A stretch of 64,000 nt of DNA from Cryobacterium sp. PH31-AA6 (GCF_030063195.1 NZ_JASISS010000016.1:1-64000), one strand, 5' to 3'; shown: positions 24,843 through 34,642, numbered from the stretch's first letter. Translations and numbers: made by a program. The notes: generated from the sequence alone by a model not told the origin.

Positions 24843-25679
24843 TCAGCGGCGAGCGCCGGCGCGGCGCAGTCCGAGGACGGTAGCCGCGACGAGTCCCATC
24901 AACAGGGCGGCGAAACCACCGATCCAGAGCCCGGTCGATTCGAACGGCTGGTTCGTGGCGACGAGGCCCGCTTCACCGGCGTTGATGCTGCCCGGGTCGG
25001 AGTGGAGTCCGTCGATCGTCTGCACGGCCAGCGCGAGGTTCTTGTCGGCCAGGCTGCCCCACGCGTAGACGATGGTGTTCGTGCCCTCGGCGACGTTGAC
25101 GTCTGCCGGGCCGATCACCGGGTCGGTCGTTCCGGTTGCGGCGACGGCGGCCGAGATGGTGCCGGCCGGGAGCGTGAGGACGGATTCCGCCGGGTTCACC
25201 AGGTTGGTGATCGCCGCAGCACCGTTGGCCAGAACGTCGACCGCCGGCGCGGCTGCCACGTGGCGGACGGTCAGGCGACCTTCACCGGCGGCGAGCTGCG
25301 AGATGTCGTTGGTGAACAGCGTCGCGGTGGGCTTGCCGTCCGCCGTGAGGTGAGCCGCGGCGGTGTAGTTCTTGCCGGCCTCGAGGGGAAGGTCCACCGG
25401 CCCGATCGCGGGAGCGCTGGCATCCACCGCGTCGGACGCGGTGATCGCGACCTTGTAGGTGCCGGGGGCGAGCTCAAGCGGGCCGGCGAGGTCGCCGGGC
25501 TTGAAGTCGTCGAGGGTGAGCTTGTCGTTGACGTAGACGTCCACGGTGAGTCCGGGAACGCCGTGCAGCACGGACAGCATGGCAACGTCGCTGGCCGCCT
25601 GGGCCGGGGCGATACCGCCGAGTGCGACGAGGGCGCCGAGGGCTCCGGCCGTCATGCCGAACTTGAGTGACTTGTGCAT
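24843..25679 (-). CDS. DUF4397 surface protein
   Basis: The 278-residue protein starts with a signal peptide ending APAQAA (about residue 29). Two DUF4397 beta-sandwich repeats follow, starting VAMLSVLHGVPGLTVDVYVND and GRLTVRHVAAAPAVDVLANG. Near the C-terminus is one hydrophobic segment (WIGGFAALLMGLVAATVLGL), then an Arg tail, so it is a membrane-anchored surface protein. The anchor resembles a sortase substrate tail without LPxTG. ATG 25679 follows GGAGGAAAC. It is the first gene of an operon with sortase, sigma and anti-sigma. Its function is unknown. Confidence 0.82.
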   Translation of the reverse strand: MHKSLKFGMTAGALGALVALGGIAPAQAASDVAMLSVLHGVPGLTVDVYVNDKLTLDDFKPGDLAGPLELAPGTYKVAITASDAVDASAPAIGPVDLPLEAGKNYTAAAHLTADGKPTATLFTNDISQLAAGEGRLTVRHVAAAPAVDVLANGAAAITNLVNPAESVLTLPAGTISAAVAATGTTDPVIGPADVNVAEGTNTIVYAWGSLADKNLALAVQTIDGLHSDPGSINAGEAGLVATNQPFESTGLWIGGFAALLMGLVAATVLGLRRAGARR

Positions 25680-25717
25680 CGTTTCCTCCTGCTTGGGGTT
25701 CTGCGAGTGGGTGACAC

Positions 25718-25759
25718 CGGTGAGGGAATCTCCCTCTCCTACCATCACTTCCCTCACCG
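25718..25759. promoter_or_regulatory. 11-bp inverted repeat upstream of DUF4397 gene
   Basis: CGGTGAGGGAA (25718-25728) and TTCCCTCACCG (25749-25759) are exact complements around 20 bp. The site begins 39 bp upstream of the start codon. It could be an operator or a 5' UTR hairpin controlling the surface-protein operon. Confidence 0.5.
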
Positions 25760-25864
25760 ACCCCCAAACGGATGCACGTGCATAGAAAAAGTTGAGAAAA
25801 AAATTCGATCGGATCGTGGGAGGCGTCTCCGGCGGCCGCACCGACGGGGTCGCCGCGTCCGACC

Positions 25865-26617
25865 TCAGGCCAGGAACTCGAGCGCGGCCTGCATGAACTC
25901 GCGGGAGGCGAGAGCGTTCAGATGGTCGCGGCCGGGCAGCTCTCGGTAGGCCGAGCCCCTGGCGCGGGCCAGCTCCGCCACCCCGGCCGGGATCGGGTCG
26001 GCGCCGCCGGCCACGTAGAGCACGGGGATGCCGGCCGGCACGTCAAGCGCCGCCCCGGAAAATCCCTCCACGCAGGCCAGCAGGGCGGCCCGGTCGCCGC
26101 CGCCGCCGACCGCCGCGGCGATGACGGCCGCGATCATCGGATCCGGCGGGCTCTCGCCGCCCAGTAACCGGGTCATGGTCTCCCGGTCCCAGGACTCGAA
26201 CAGTTCGACCGGTCCGGCGCCCCCGAGCACCAGCCGTCCCACCCGGTCCGGCGCCAGCACGGCCAGCGCCGCCGCGACTCGGGAACCCATCGAATAGGCC
26301 ACCACGTCGACCTGGTCCAGGCCGAGCGTGTCGAGCACGACCACGAGGTCGGCGGCCAGCTGCCGGGGTGCGTAGTCGGCGGCCCGGTGGGGTTTGTCGC
26401 TCCGGCCGTGGCCGCGGAGGTCGGGCAGGAGAACACCGCGTCCGGCCTGCTCGAGAAAGCGCACCCAGCCGGTGCCGGTCCAGCTGACCCGCGCGGTTGA
26501 CGCGAATCCGTGCACCAGCAGGATCGGGCGGTCCCCCGGTACCCAGTCGTAGGCGATCCGCACGCCGTCGAGGCGCCGCGCGAAGGCGTCCAGCACGGGT
26601 GCGGGTGCAGCCTCCAC
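25865..26617 (-). CDS. Alpha/beta hydrolase
   Basis: This 250-residue alpha/beta-fold hydrolase has the oxyanion motif LVHGFAS, the nucleophile S109 in the elbow AYSMGSR and a C-terminal histidine H232 (GRDHLNAL). PDLRGHGRSDKP is typical of esterases and C-C bond hydrolases. The GTG start at 26617 directly abuts the nicotinamidase stop (26618-26620), so the two are co-translated. The substrate is unknown. A link to NAD salvage is suggested only by position. Confidence 0.82.
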   Translation of the reverse strand: MEAAPAPVLDAFARRLDGVRIAYDWVPGDRPILLVHGFASTARVSWTGTGWVRFLEQAGRGVLLPDLRGHGRSDKPHRAADYAPRQLAADLVVVLDTLGLDQVDVVAYSMGSRVAAALAVLAPDRVGRLVLGGAGPVELFESWDRETMTRLLGGESPPDPMIAAVIAAAVGGGGDRAALLACVEGFSGAALDVPAGIPVLYVAGGADPIPAGVAELARARGSAYRELPGRDHLNALASREFMQAALEFLA

Positions 26618-27208
26618 CTAGGCGACCGCGTCGGATGTCGCCAGGGTGGCCCCCGCATGGGCCAGTTCGGCCAGCGCCGCGTCACTGCTCTCCTGGCTGA
26701 CCCCGGCGATCAGGTCGGTGAGCACGCGCACGTGCTGGCCGTGTTCGAGGGCATGGAGGCCGCTCGCCCGCACGCAGTGGTCGGTGGCGAGGCCGACGAT
26801 GTCGACATCGGTCACGCCGTTCGTGATGAGCAGTTCGCCGGTCTTCTCGCCGCCCTCCGAGACGCCGTCGAAGATGGAGTAGCCGGCCTCGCCCTGGCCC
26901 TTGCGAATGTTGATGACGTGCTCCGGGAGTCTGAGCGCCGGGTGATAGTCGGCGCCCGGGGTGCCCGCGACGCAGTGCACCGGCCAGTTCTGCGTGTAGT
27001 CGGGTTCGCCGGACAGGGCGAAGTGCCCACCGTTGTCGCTGTCGGGGTCGTGCCAGTCCCGGGAGGCGAAGATGGCGTCGTACGCGTCCGGAAGTCGTTC
27101 CAGGAGCGCGGTCACGCCCGCCGCGACGGCGTCGCCGCCCGCCACGGCGAGCGCGCCGCCCTCGGTGAAATCGTTCTGGATGTCGATGATGAACAGTGCC
27201 CGTGTCAC
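26618..27208 (-). CDS. pncA: Nicotinamidase
   Basis: The enzyme deamidates nicotinamide to nicotinate in NAD salvage. The triad D9 (IDIQNDF), K103 (IRKGQG) and C145 (ATDHCVRAS) is intact, as are the metal ligands D51, H53 and H62 (SRDWHDPDSDNGGHF). The length of 196 residues is normal. GTG 27208 is preceded by AAGGAG with 6-bp spacing. Confidence 0.94.
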   Translation of the reverse strand: MTRALFIIDIQNDFTEGGALAVAGGDAVAAGVTALLERLPDAYDAIFASRDWHDPDSDNGGHFALSGEPDYTQNWPVHCVAGTPGADYHPALRLPEHVINIRKGQGEAGYSIFDGVSEGGEKTGELLITNGVTDVDIVGLATDHCVRASGLHALEHGQHVRVLTDLIAGVSQESSDAALAELAHAGATLATSDAVA

Positions 27209-27236
27209 GGGTGGCTCCTTCGCTCGCCGGATGGGA

Positions 27237-28676
27237 TCAGGTATTCGACAGGTTGTCCCCGCAGCGATAGAAGCCCGCGGTGATGGTGTCGATCGCCTGC
27301 TTCGCATTATCGCCCACATCCCCCAGCGCGTATACGGCGAAGGTCAGCGGTGTGCCGTCGGCGGCGTGGATCACGCCGGCCAGGGTGTAGCCGGTGTCGA
27401 TCCAGCCGGTTTTGGCAAACACGGAACCGTCCGCGACGGCGTTGTCGCCGGTGAACCGGTCGCTGTAGGACAGCGACCCGCTGTCACCGCCGGCGACCGG
27501 CAGCCCATCGAAGATCACCCCGAGATTGCCTTCCCCGGCGTTGATTTTGACGAACAGTTGCGTCAGGTAGGACGGCGGGACCGCGTTGTTGTCGCTCAGG
27601 CCGGACCCGTCGGCGATGAGGATGCCGGTGGTGTCGATGCCGTAGGAGGCGAGCCCGCCGACGGTGGATTTCTGCAGCGCCCCGAACGTGTTTCCCGCTC
27701 CGGATTCGACCGCGACCAACCGGGCGAGCATCTCGGCGAGCGCGTTGTCCGACACGATCAGCGCCTGCTTGATCAGGGTGGACACCGGTTCGGATTGCAC
27801 GGAGGCGAGTTCCGCGGCGCCGTCCGGGGCCGTGCCCCGGCTGATCTCGACGGAGCCGCCGAGAGCGTCGGCGAATGCCTGCCCGGTCCGGCCGATCGGG
27901 TCGTCGCTCCGGGCCGAGGTGTTCCGGGCGGGGTTGTCCCGGTCGCCGTCGACCTCAAGGGCGGTAATCTCCGGCATGTACCCGTCGACGAGTTCCTTCC
28001 GGTTCCAGCTCGGTTCCCAGCCGGGATCACCGAAGTAGGAGGAGTCGAGCACGAGACGGGTGATCGGCGGTCGGGCCGGATCGGCCTGCCAGGCGGCGAT
28101 GGTCTTCGCGGCGAGGTCGTCGAGGTGGGCCGCACCGGTGTAGACCGATTCGGCGCCGGAGGGGGTGCGGGACAGGGTCAGGTCTCCCCCGCCGACCAGC
28201 ACCACGGTTCCCGGCTCGCTGCCCGCGACCACGGTCGTCGTGGCCCGGTAGTCGGGGCCGAGAACGCTCAGCGCGGCGGCGGACGTCAGGACCTTGAGCA
28301 CGCTCGCCGTGCGGGAGGCCGTGTCGCCGCCGCGGTCGAAGAGAATCTCACCGGTGGTGGCGTTGCGCACCTGGGCCTGGAAGTTCGCGAGCCGGGGGTC
28401 CGCGGCCAGACCGGCCACCGAACAGGTACGGAGGCGGCTGGCAGTGCTGGCGGCCGCCGGCGCCGGCCGGGACGTCGGTGGCAGCGGGGTTTGGCTCGGA
28501 GTGGTCTGAACCCGCAGCGCGGCGGGAGCCTGGGGCGGGCTGGTGGACGCTCCCGCAACGACCGCCCCGGTGCCCAGCAGGCCGAACAACCCCGTGCCGG
28601 CGGCGATCAGCGCCACCAGGCGGTGGCGGGCGAAAAAGCCGGCGATGCCAGGCCGCGGTGAGTCCTGTTCTTCCAC
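27237..28676 (-). CDS. dacB: D-alanyl-D-alanine carboxypeptidase/endopeptidase (PBP4 type)
   Basis: This 479-residue class C penicillin-binding protein trims or cleaves peptidoglycan peptides outside the membrane. It has one N-terminal membrane segment (about residues 18-42), a Pro/Thr linker, S125-V-L-K128 (SxxK), SDN in LIVSDNALAEML and KTG in FAKTGWIDTGYT. The large insertion between SxxK and SDN is typical of the S13 family. It lies 28 bp upstream of pncA on the same strand. Confidence 0.92.
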   Translation of the reverse strand: MEEQDSPRPGIAGFFARHRLVALIAAGTGLFGLLGTGAVVAGASTSPPQAPAALRVQTTPSQTPLPPTSRPAPAAASTASRLRTCSVAGLAADPRLANFQAQVRNATTGEILFDRGGDTASRTASVLKVLTSAAALSVLGPDYRATTTVVAGSEPGTVVLVGGGDLTLSRTPSGAESVYTGAAHLDDLAAKTIAAWQADPARPPITRLVLDSSYFGDPGWEPSWNRKELVDGYMPEITALEVDGDRDNPARNTSARSDDPIGRTGQAFADALGGSVEISRGTAPDGAAELASVQSEPVSTLIKQALIVSDNALAEMLARLVAVESGAGNTFGALQKSTVGGLASYGIDTTGILIADGSGLSDNNAVPPSYLTQLFVKINAGEGNLGVIFDGLPVAGGDSGSLSYSDRFTGDNAVADGSVFAKTGWIDTGYTLAGVIHAADGTPLTFAVYALGDVGDNAKQAIDTITAGFYRCGDNLSNT

Positions 28677-28752
28677 CCGTGTATTTTACCTGCCACCCGG
28701 GGTGAGTCGGGCTCGGGTGAGTCGGGATCGGGCGTGCCGGACCCACCGTGGG

Positions 28753-31044
28753 TCAGGACCGCACGACCACGCTTCCCTCGCGGTGCCGCACGAGCCAGCG
28801 CTCAAGCTCGCCCGAGGGCACCGGTCGGCAGAGGTGGTAACCCTGGGCCTGGTCGCAGCCGTACCGGATCAGCTCGTCATAGGCGACGCCGTCTTCGACT
28901 CCCTCCGCGACCATGATCAGGCCCAGGCTGTGTGCCAGAGAGACGGCCGAGGAGACCAGGGCTGCGGCCCTGGCGTCGTCGGCCATGTGCTGCACGAAGG
29001 AACGGTCGAGCTTGAGTTCGTCGATCGGGAGGTCCCGCAGGTAGGCCAGTGAGCTGTAGCCGGTTCCGAAGTCGTCGACGGCAATCCGGATCCCCGTCTC
29101 CCTCAGCCGGCTCAGGATGTCATTCGCCCGGTCCCGGTCGCTCATCAGGAATTCCTCGGTGATCTCGAGGAGCAGCGTGCTGGCAGGCAGACCGCGGGCC
29201 CGGAGCATCGCGCCGATCCGTTGGGGCAGCTCGACATCGATCAGCGCGCTCGCGGAGAGGTTCACCGCCACGGTGAGCGGCCGGCCCTGCAGCACCCACC
29301 TGGCCGCCTGGTCCAGTGCCTTCGCGAGCACGATCTGGGTCAGTGCATGCATCAGGCCCGACTCCTCAACCAGGTCGAGGAACTGGGCCGGTGCCAGCGT
29401 GCCGCGGCTCGGGTGTTCCCACCGCACCAGTGCCTCCACGCCGTGCACCTCGCCCGTCGTCAGCTGCACCTTGGGCTGGTAGTGCACCACGAGCTGGTCC
29501 TCGTGCAACGCCACGCGCAGTTCCTGCAGGGTGCGGAGTCGGGCCTCACCATGACTGTCGTCTGCGCTGCGATACACCCGGTGCCCGGTTCGCGTGGCCT
29601 TGGCCTTATACATGGCCATGTCTGCCTTACGCAGCAGGCTGGTCAGGTCGGCGCCCTGCTCCGGAAAGAGGGCGATCCCGATGCTCACGCTGGTCTGCAG
29701 GGCGATGCCCGCCAGGGTGAACGGCACGGCCAGTGCGTCCCGGATTGCCCCCGCCATCACCTCCGCCTCCTGGCGGCCGGCATTGTCGAGCAGGATGGCG
29801 AACTCGTCGCCGCCCAGCCTGGCCAGGAGGTCCTTCGACCCGAGCCGCCCCGACAGGCGGTGTCCGATCAGCACCAGCAATTCGTCGCCGACGTCGTGGC
29901 CGAGGCTGTCGTTGACCTCCTTGAACCGGTCGAGGTCGAGCAGCAGCAGCGCGCGTCGCCCGTCGGCTCCGAGCGCGAGGCTCAGCCGGACATCCGTGTA
30001 CAGGGCTCGGCGGTTGGGGAGGCCGGTCAGGTCGTCGGTGCGCGCCAGCCGGCGCAGGTCGGCCATCCGCCCGACATCGCGGAATGCGAGCACGGTACGC
30101 AGCGAGGCCAGCAACATCGTGCTGGTGGCCAGGTTGATGGCCAGGTCGGATACGGCGACCTGGCTGGCCAGCACGAGCACACCCAGCCCGGCCGCGGAGG
30201 AGAGCGCGGGAAGCGCAAGCGGCCACAGCCCGGTCGCTCGGGCGCGTGCCGCAGGCCAGCGCGACGTGAGCGCCCAGATTGCGACCAGGCTGAGCCCGAC
30301 GGCCCAGCCGGCGTCCAGCAGGGTCCCGACCCGATAACCCCCGTCGAGAATCTGCCCCGCGAAGGCCACGTCGGCGGCGGCGAACAGGAGGAGCCCCGAG
30401 ACCAGCACCGCCCAATACCGGCCGGCGGTGAGGGTTCGTGAGGCCGCGATTCCTCCGACGACGGCGACCACCAGCAGGTCAAGCCAGGGCATTGCCACCA
30501 TGGTCAGGGACGACAGCGTCAGCGGGCCGGTCGCTGCGGCGTCCAGTGCCGGGGCCATCACCACCGCCAGCATCGATGCCGCGCCGAGACCTCCGACGAC
30601 GCCGTCAAGCGCGACCGCCAGCGACAGCCCCCTCAGCTGCCGGTAGATGAGCAGAGCGAGCGCGGCCAGGATCAGCGGGTAGAACAACAGTTGAGAGGCG
30701 CCGGCGAGCCAGACGAAGGCAGAGCCTGCCTCGGCAAAATCGCCGATGACGTAGCTGATCCCGCCGACAGCGGAGGAGGTGACGGCCAGGGCGGTCAGGA
30801 TGAGCTGCCCACGCATCCGCCGAGCCTTGACGGTGGCGATCCAGCAGACCACAACCGGAATCGTGTTAGCGAGGAGCCCGATCCCCTCGTCGGTCAGGGC
30901 GTCAACGCCCTCGGCTCCGTGCGACGCGAGAATCGCGATGTAGACCGCAAGGACGAGGAGTATCGCGGCGATGAGCCAGCCGTCGGCGCGCGTCGACGCA
31001 GGCGGCAACCCCGCGTGGCCGTTCGCACGTTCGAATCGCCTCAT
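28753..31044 (-). CDS. Membrane GGDEF-EAL cyclic di-GMP protein, paralogue A
   Basis: The 763-residue protein has an N-terminal region of about 300 residues with some eight to ten membrane segments. A GGDEF domain follows (active motif LARLGGDEFAILL near residue 410), then an EAL domain (VEALVRWEHPSRG near 535, EITEEFLMSD, DDFGTGYSSLAYLRDLP, LKLDRSF). Both catalytic motifs are intact. The I-site position five residues before GGDEF reads GSKD instead of RxxD, so product inhibition is probably lost. ATG 31044 follows AAGGGAG. It follows a close paralogue in tandem. Confidence 0.9.
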   Translation of the reverse strand: MRRFERANGHAGLPPASTRADGWLIAAILLVLAVYIAILASHGAEGVDALTDEGIGLLANTIPVVVCWIATVKARRMRGQLILTALAVTSSAVGGISYVIGDFAEAGSAFVWLAGASQLLFYPLILAALALLIYRQLRGLSLAVALDGVVGGLGAASMLAVVMAPALDAAATGPLTLSSLTMVAMPWLDLLVVAVVGGIAASRTLTAGRYWAVLVSGLLLFAAADVAFAGQILDGGYRVGTLLDAGWAVGLSLVAIWALTSRWPAARARATGLWPLALPALSSAAGLGVLVLASQVAVSDLAINLATSTMLLASLRTVLAFRDVGRMADLRRLARTDDLTGLPNRRALYTDVRLSLALGADGRRALLLLDLDRFKEVNDSLGHDVGDELLVLIGHRLSGRLGSKDLLARLGGDEFAILLDNAGRQEAEVMAGAIRDALAVPFTLAGIALQTSVSIGIALFPEQGADLTSLLRKADMAMYKAKATRTGHRVYRSADDSHGEARLRTLQELRVALHEDQLVVHYQPKVQLTTGEVHGVEALVRWEHPSRGTLAPAQFLDLVEESGLMHALTQIVLAKALDQAARWVLQGRPLTVAVNLSASALIDVELPQRIGAMLRARGLPASTLLLEITEEFLMSDRDRANDILSRLRETGIRIAVDDFGTGYSSLAYLRDLPIDELKLDRSFVQHMADDARAAALVSSAVSLAHSLGLIMVAEGVEDGVAYDELIRYGCDQAQGYHLCRPVPSGELERWLVRHREGSVVVRS

Positions 31045-31162
31045 CAGACTCCCTTACCTGTCCACGCTATCGGCGCGCAGCAACGTTTCCGTGGCCGAAC
31101 GGGTGAACGTCCCACCCAGAACTGGGGACACTGACCGGCCCGAGCGGGGAATCCGGCCCCGG

Positions 31163-33445
31163 CTACGCCGTGGGCACCGCGGCGCGACGTCGGACGAGCC
31201 AGGCGTCGAGTTCGGCAACGGGAAGGGGGCGGGACATGTGGTATCCCTGCGCCTGGTCGCAACCGTACCGGACGAGCTCGTCGTAGGCGATGGAATCCTC
31301 CACCCCTTCGGCGACGGCGGTCATGCCCAGGCTGTGGGCGAGGTCGACGATGGAGGAGACGAGCGCCGCCGCCCGCGCGTCGTCGGCCATCGGGAAGATG
31401 AAGGAACGGTCGAGTTTGAGTTCATCGATGGGCAGGTCGCGCAGGTAGGCCAGTGAGCTGTAGCCGGTTCCGAAGTCGTCAACGGCGATTCGGATTCCCG
31501 TGTCCCTCAGCTGGGTGAGAATGTCCCGCGCGCGCTCCCGATCGCTCATCAGGAATTCCTCGGTGATCTCCAGGGTCAGCGAGGAGGCGGGCAGAGCCCG
31601 TGACGAGAGCATGGCCCGGACCCGGCCGGGCAGCTCGGTGTCGAGCAGCGAGCGAGCCGAGAGGTTCACGGCGACCGCGAGCGGCTGTCCCTGGCTCTGC
31701 CAGCGCATTGCCTGGTCCAGGGCCTTGTTGAGCACCGCATGGGTCATGGCGTGCATCAACCCGGATTCCTCCACCAGGTCGAGGAACTGCCCGGGCTGCA
31801 GCAGTCCGCGGGCGGGGTGCTGCCAGCGTACGAGCGCCTCCACGCAGTTCGCCTCCCCGGTGGCCAGGTCGATCTTGGGCTGGTAGTGCAGCACCAGCTG
31901 ATCCTCGCGCAATGCCGATCGAAGTTCCTGCACCGTGCGCAGCCTGGAGTCGCCGTGGCTGTCGTCGGTGCTGCGGTAGACGTGGTGGCCGGTGCCTCCG
32001 GACTTCGCTTTGTACATGGCCATGTCTGCTTTTCGCAGCAGTCCGGTCAGGTTGTCGCTCTGTTCGGGATACAGCGCGATCCCCACCGAAACGCTCGTCT
32101 GCAGCGAGATCCCGGCGAGTGTGAAGGGTTCGGCGATGGCAGTCTGCACCGTCGCCGCGACGGCCTCCGCCTCAACCGGACCTGCCCCATCGAGAAGGAT
32201 CGCGAACTCGTCTCCGCCGAGGCGCGCCAGCAGATCCCTCGGGCGGAGCTGGGCGGCCAGGCGTCGTCCGACCTGCACGAGCAACTCGTCGCCGACATCG
32301 TGACCGAGGCTGTCGTTGACCTCTTTGAACCGGTCCAGGTCCAACAGCATCAATGCGCTCCTCGGACCCCCGGCGGCGCTGAGCCGGAGTGGCACGTCGA
32401 GGTACAGCGCGCGCCGGTTGGGCAGCCCGGTGAGGTCGTCGGTGCGCGTCTGCCGGCGGAGGTCGGCCATCCGGCCGAGGTCGCGGAAGGCGACGGCCGT
32501 GCGCAGGCTCGCCCCGGCGAGGGTGAGGGTCGCCAGCCCGACGGCGAGGGCGGAGAGTTTGACCTGGGTGCCGAGCACGAGCACGAGCACCCCGGACGCC
32601 GTGGACACCATCGGAACGATCAGGGTCCAGGCGCCGGTCCGTCGGCGCCCGCCCGCATGAAGCGGCCGGGTGAGGCCGTCAACCCAGACAGCCACGAGGG
32701 CGAGCCCGACGGCCCAGCCGCCGTCCAGCACCGTGCCGACCGCATAGCTGTCAACGGCGACCTGCTCCGCGTAGACGAGGTCGGTGGCGGCGAAGACCAG
32801 CAGGCCGCCGACGAGGAAGCCCCAGCGTGCGCCGACGTCCAGTCCGCGAGCCGAGGCCACCCCCACAACGGCGGCGACGAGCACGAGGTCGAAGAGGGGG
32901 AACGCGGTCGCGACGACGCTGGCGAGGGTGGGCTCGCCGGCCTGGGCGGTGAGCAGGAGCGGGCTGAGCACCGCGGCGAGCAGCGCCCCTGTCCCGAGCG
33001 CACCGACCGCGCTGTCCAGCGACACCGCCGGGGGCAGGGCCCGGAGCTGGCGATAGACCAGGATGGCGAGCGATCCCAGCATGAGCGGGTAGAACGTCAG
33101 GTAGCCGAATTCGGCCGGCGAGGGGAAGCTCAGGGCCGTCCCGTCGCCGACCTGCAGAATGTAGTAGGTGTTGGCGGACGCGAACACGGTGACCGCTCCG
33201 GCGGCCAGGAGCACCAGCATCCGACGGAACCTGGTGCGATAGACGGCCCGCCAGCACAGCACTGCCGGTATCCACTGAGTGGCCGGGCCCAGCCAGCCGT
33301 CAACCAGGGAGCGCAGACCGGCCGCGGGAAGCACCAGTCCGGCGAGGTAGACGACGAGCAGCAACGCCATCGTCCAGATCAGCCAGTCGCCACGCCTGGC
33401 CGTGCCCGTGGGCTCCATCCGCCGGCCCGTGCGCTGGTCAGGCAT
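31163..33445 (-). CDS. Membrane GGDEF-EAL cyclic di-GMP protein, paralogue B
   Basis: The 760-residue protein has the same layout as its neighbour: a multi-pass N-terminal region, GGDEF (LARLGGDEFAILLDGAG, about 410) and EAL (VEALVRWQHPARG, about 536, with EITEEFLMSD and DDFGTGYSSLAYLRDLP). The I-site RPRD lies exactly five residues before GGDEF, so allosteric inhibition by c-di-GMP should be possible. The membrane sensor region differs more from the neighbour than the catalytic domains do, which indicates tandem duplication with divergence of input. Confidence 0.9.
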   Translation of the reverse strand: MPDQRTGRRMEPTGTARRGDWLIWTMALLLVVYLAGLVLPAAGLRSLVDGWLGPATQWIPAVLCWRAVYRTRFRRMLVLLAAGAVTVFASANTYYILQVGDGTALSFPSPAEFGYLTFYPLMLGSLAILVYRQLRALPPAVSLDSAVGALGTGALLAAVLSPLLLTAQAGEPTLASVVATAFPLFDLVLVAAVVGVASARGLDVGARWGFLVGGLLVFAATDLVYAEQVAVDSYAVGTVLDGGWAVGLALVAVWVDGLTRPLHAGGRRRTGAWTLIVPMVSTASGVLVLVLGTQVKLSALAVGLATLTLAGASLRTAVAFRDLGRMADLRRQTRTDDLTGLPNRRALYLDVPLRLSAAGGPRSALMLLDLDRFKEVNDSLGHDVGDELLVQVGRRLAAQLRPRDLLARLGGDEFAILLDGAGPVEAEAVAATVQTAIAEPFTLAGISLQTSVSVGIALYPEQSDNLTGLLRKADMAMYKAKSGGTGHHVYRSTDDSHGDSRLRTVQELRSALREDQLVLHYQPKIDLATGEANCVEALVRWQHPARGLLQPGQFLDLVEESGLMHAMTHAVLNKALDQAMRWQSQGQPLAVAVNLSARSLLDTELPGRVRAMLSSRALPASSLTLEITEEFLMSDRERARDILTQLRDTGIRIAVDDFGTGYSSLAYLRDLPIDELKLDRSFIFPMADDARAAALVSSIVDLAHSLGMTAVAEGVEDSIAYDELVRYGCDQAQGYHMSRPLPVAELDAWLVRRRAAVPTA

Positions 33446-33658
33446 CCGTCCCCCATTCGTTCTTTCCCTGTCGCCGAATCGGGTTGGCGACTTCGCAGCC
33501 GGAGCGGGAGGGTGGGCCGCCAGGCCCTTCCACCCGCCGTCCGTCCTTGTGCTCTGGGTTTAGGATATCGGCGATGCCCACGAGGTCAGCAGGTTTGCTC
33601 CATCTCGGCGCACCCCCAGAATGGGTCGAACAACCGCCAGTCCCGGCGGCAGAGCGGC

Positions 33659-34642
33659 TTACTCGCCTGGGTAGCGCAAGCCGATCTGCTCGCGCACGGC
33701 GTCGAGGGTCTCCATGATCGCGACCATCTCTTCGACGGGAAGGATGTCGCTCGAAATCTTGCCCGCCCGGATGAGCTTCTCGGCCTCGATGGCCTGGAAG
33801 TGCATCCCTCGGCCGGTGACGGGGGCGCTGAAGGTCTCGGTGACCTCGTGCGCGCTGTTCAGCACCCGGATGGTCGTCGGCGCGTACCAGGTCCGGTCGA
33901 TCTCGATCCGACCAATGGTGCCGAGGATGGTCGCCTCGTTCCGGCCGGCCGTGTCGCTCGCGGACAGGGTCTGTGCGATCTGGCCCCCCGCGTAGCGGAA
34001 TGTCGTCGCGATCTGGGCGTCGGCGCCGGTCGACTTGAACGTCGCGGCCGCCAGGATGGTCTCCGGACGCCCGAACAGCTCCGAGGCGAAGGTCAGCGGG
34101 TAGATGCCGAGGTCGAGCAGTGCGCCGCCGCCGAGCGCCATCGAATTGAGGCGGTGCTCCGGGTCATCGGGCAGCAGCTGGGTGTGGTCGGCGATGAGCG
34201 TGTGCACGTCCCCGATCGTGCCCGCGGCCAGGATCTCCCGGATCCGCACCATGTGCGGCAGGAACCTGGTCCACATGGCCTCGAGCACCAGCAGCCCCTT
34301 TCCCGCTGCCAGGTCGACGATCTCGCGCGCCTCACGGCCGTTCAAGGTGACCGGCTTCTCGATCAGCACGTGCTTGCCCGCGTTCAGCATGAGTCGGGCG
34401 TTTTCGGCGTGGAACGGATGCGGCGTCGAGATGTAGACGATATCGACCTCGGGATCCGCGGCCAGGGCCTCGTAACTTCCGTGGGCGGTGGGGATGCCGA
34501 ACTCGGCCGCGAAGGCCTCGGCGGAGGCCTGCCTGCGGGATGCCACCGCCTGCACCTGGAATCCGCCGAGAACGAGGTCGTTCGTGAATGCGTGGGCGAT
34601 GCCACCCGTGGCCAGGATTCCCCAGCGAATTGCGTCGGTCAT
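33659..34642 (-). CDS. Gfo/Idh/MocA-family NAD(P) oxidoreductase
   Basis: The 327-residue protein has an N-terminal Rossmann fold (WGILATGGIAHAFTNDLVLGGF) and the lysine motif IEKPVTLNGREA near residue 96. Its C-terminal alpha/beta domain has GGGALLDLGIYPLTFA. Such enzymes oxidise sugars, inositols or related alcohols. The closest described families are dihydrodiol-dehydrogenase-like members, but the substrate cannot be assigned. It appears to be a single gene between two unrelated ones. Confidence 0.85.
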   Translation of the reverse strand: MTDAIRWGILATGGIAHAFTNDLVLGGFQVQAVASRRQASAEAFAAEFGIPTAHGSYEALAADPEVDIVYISTPHPFHAENARLMLNAGKHVLIEKPVTLNGREAREIVDLAAGKGLLVLEAMWTRFLPHMVRIREILAAGTIGDVHTLIADHTQLLPDDPEHRLNSMALGGGALLDLGIYPLTFASELFGRPETILAAATFKSTGADAQIATTFRYAGGQIAQTLSASDTAGRNEATILGTIGRIEIDRTWYAPTTIRVLNSAHEVTETFSAPVTGRGMHFQAIEAEKLIRAGKISSDILPVEEMVAIMETLDAVREQIGLRYPGE

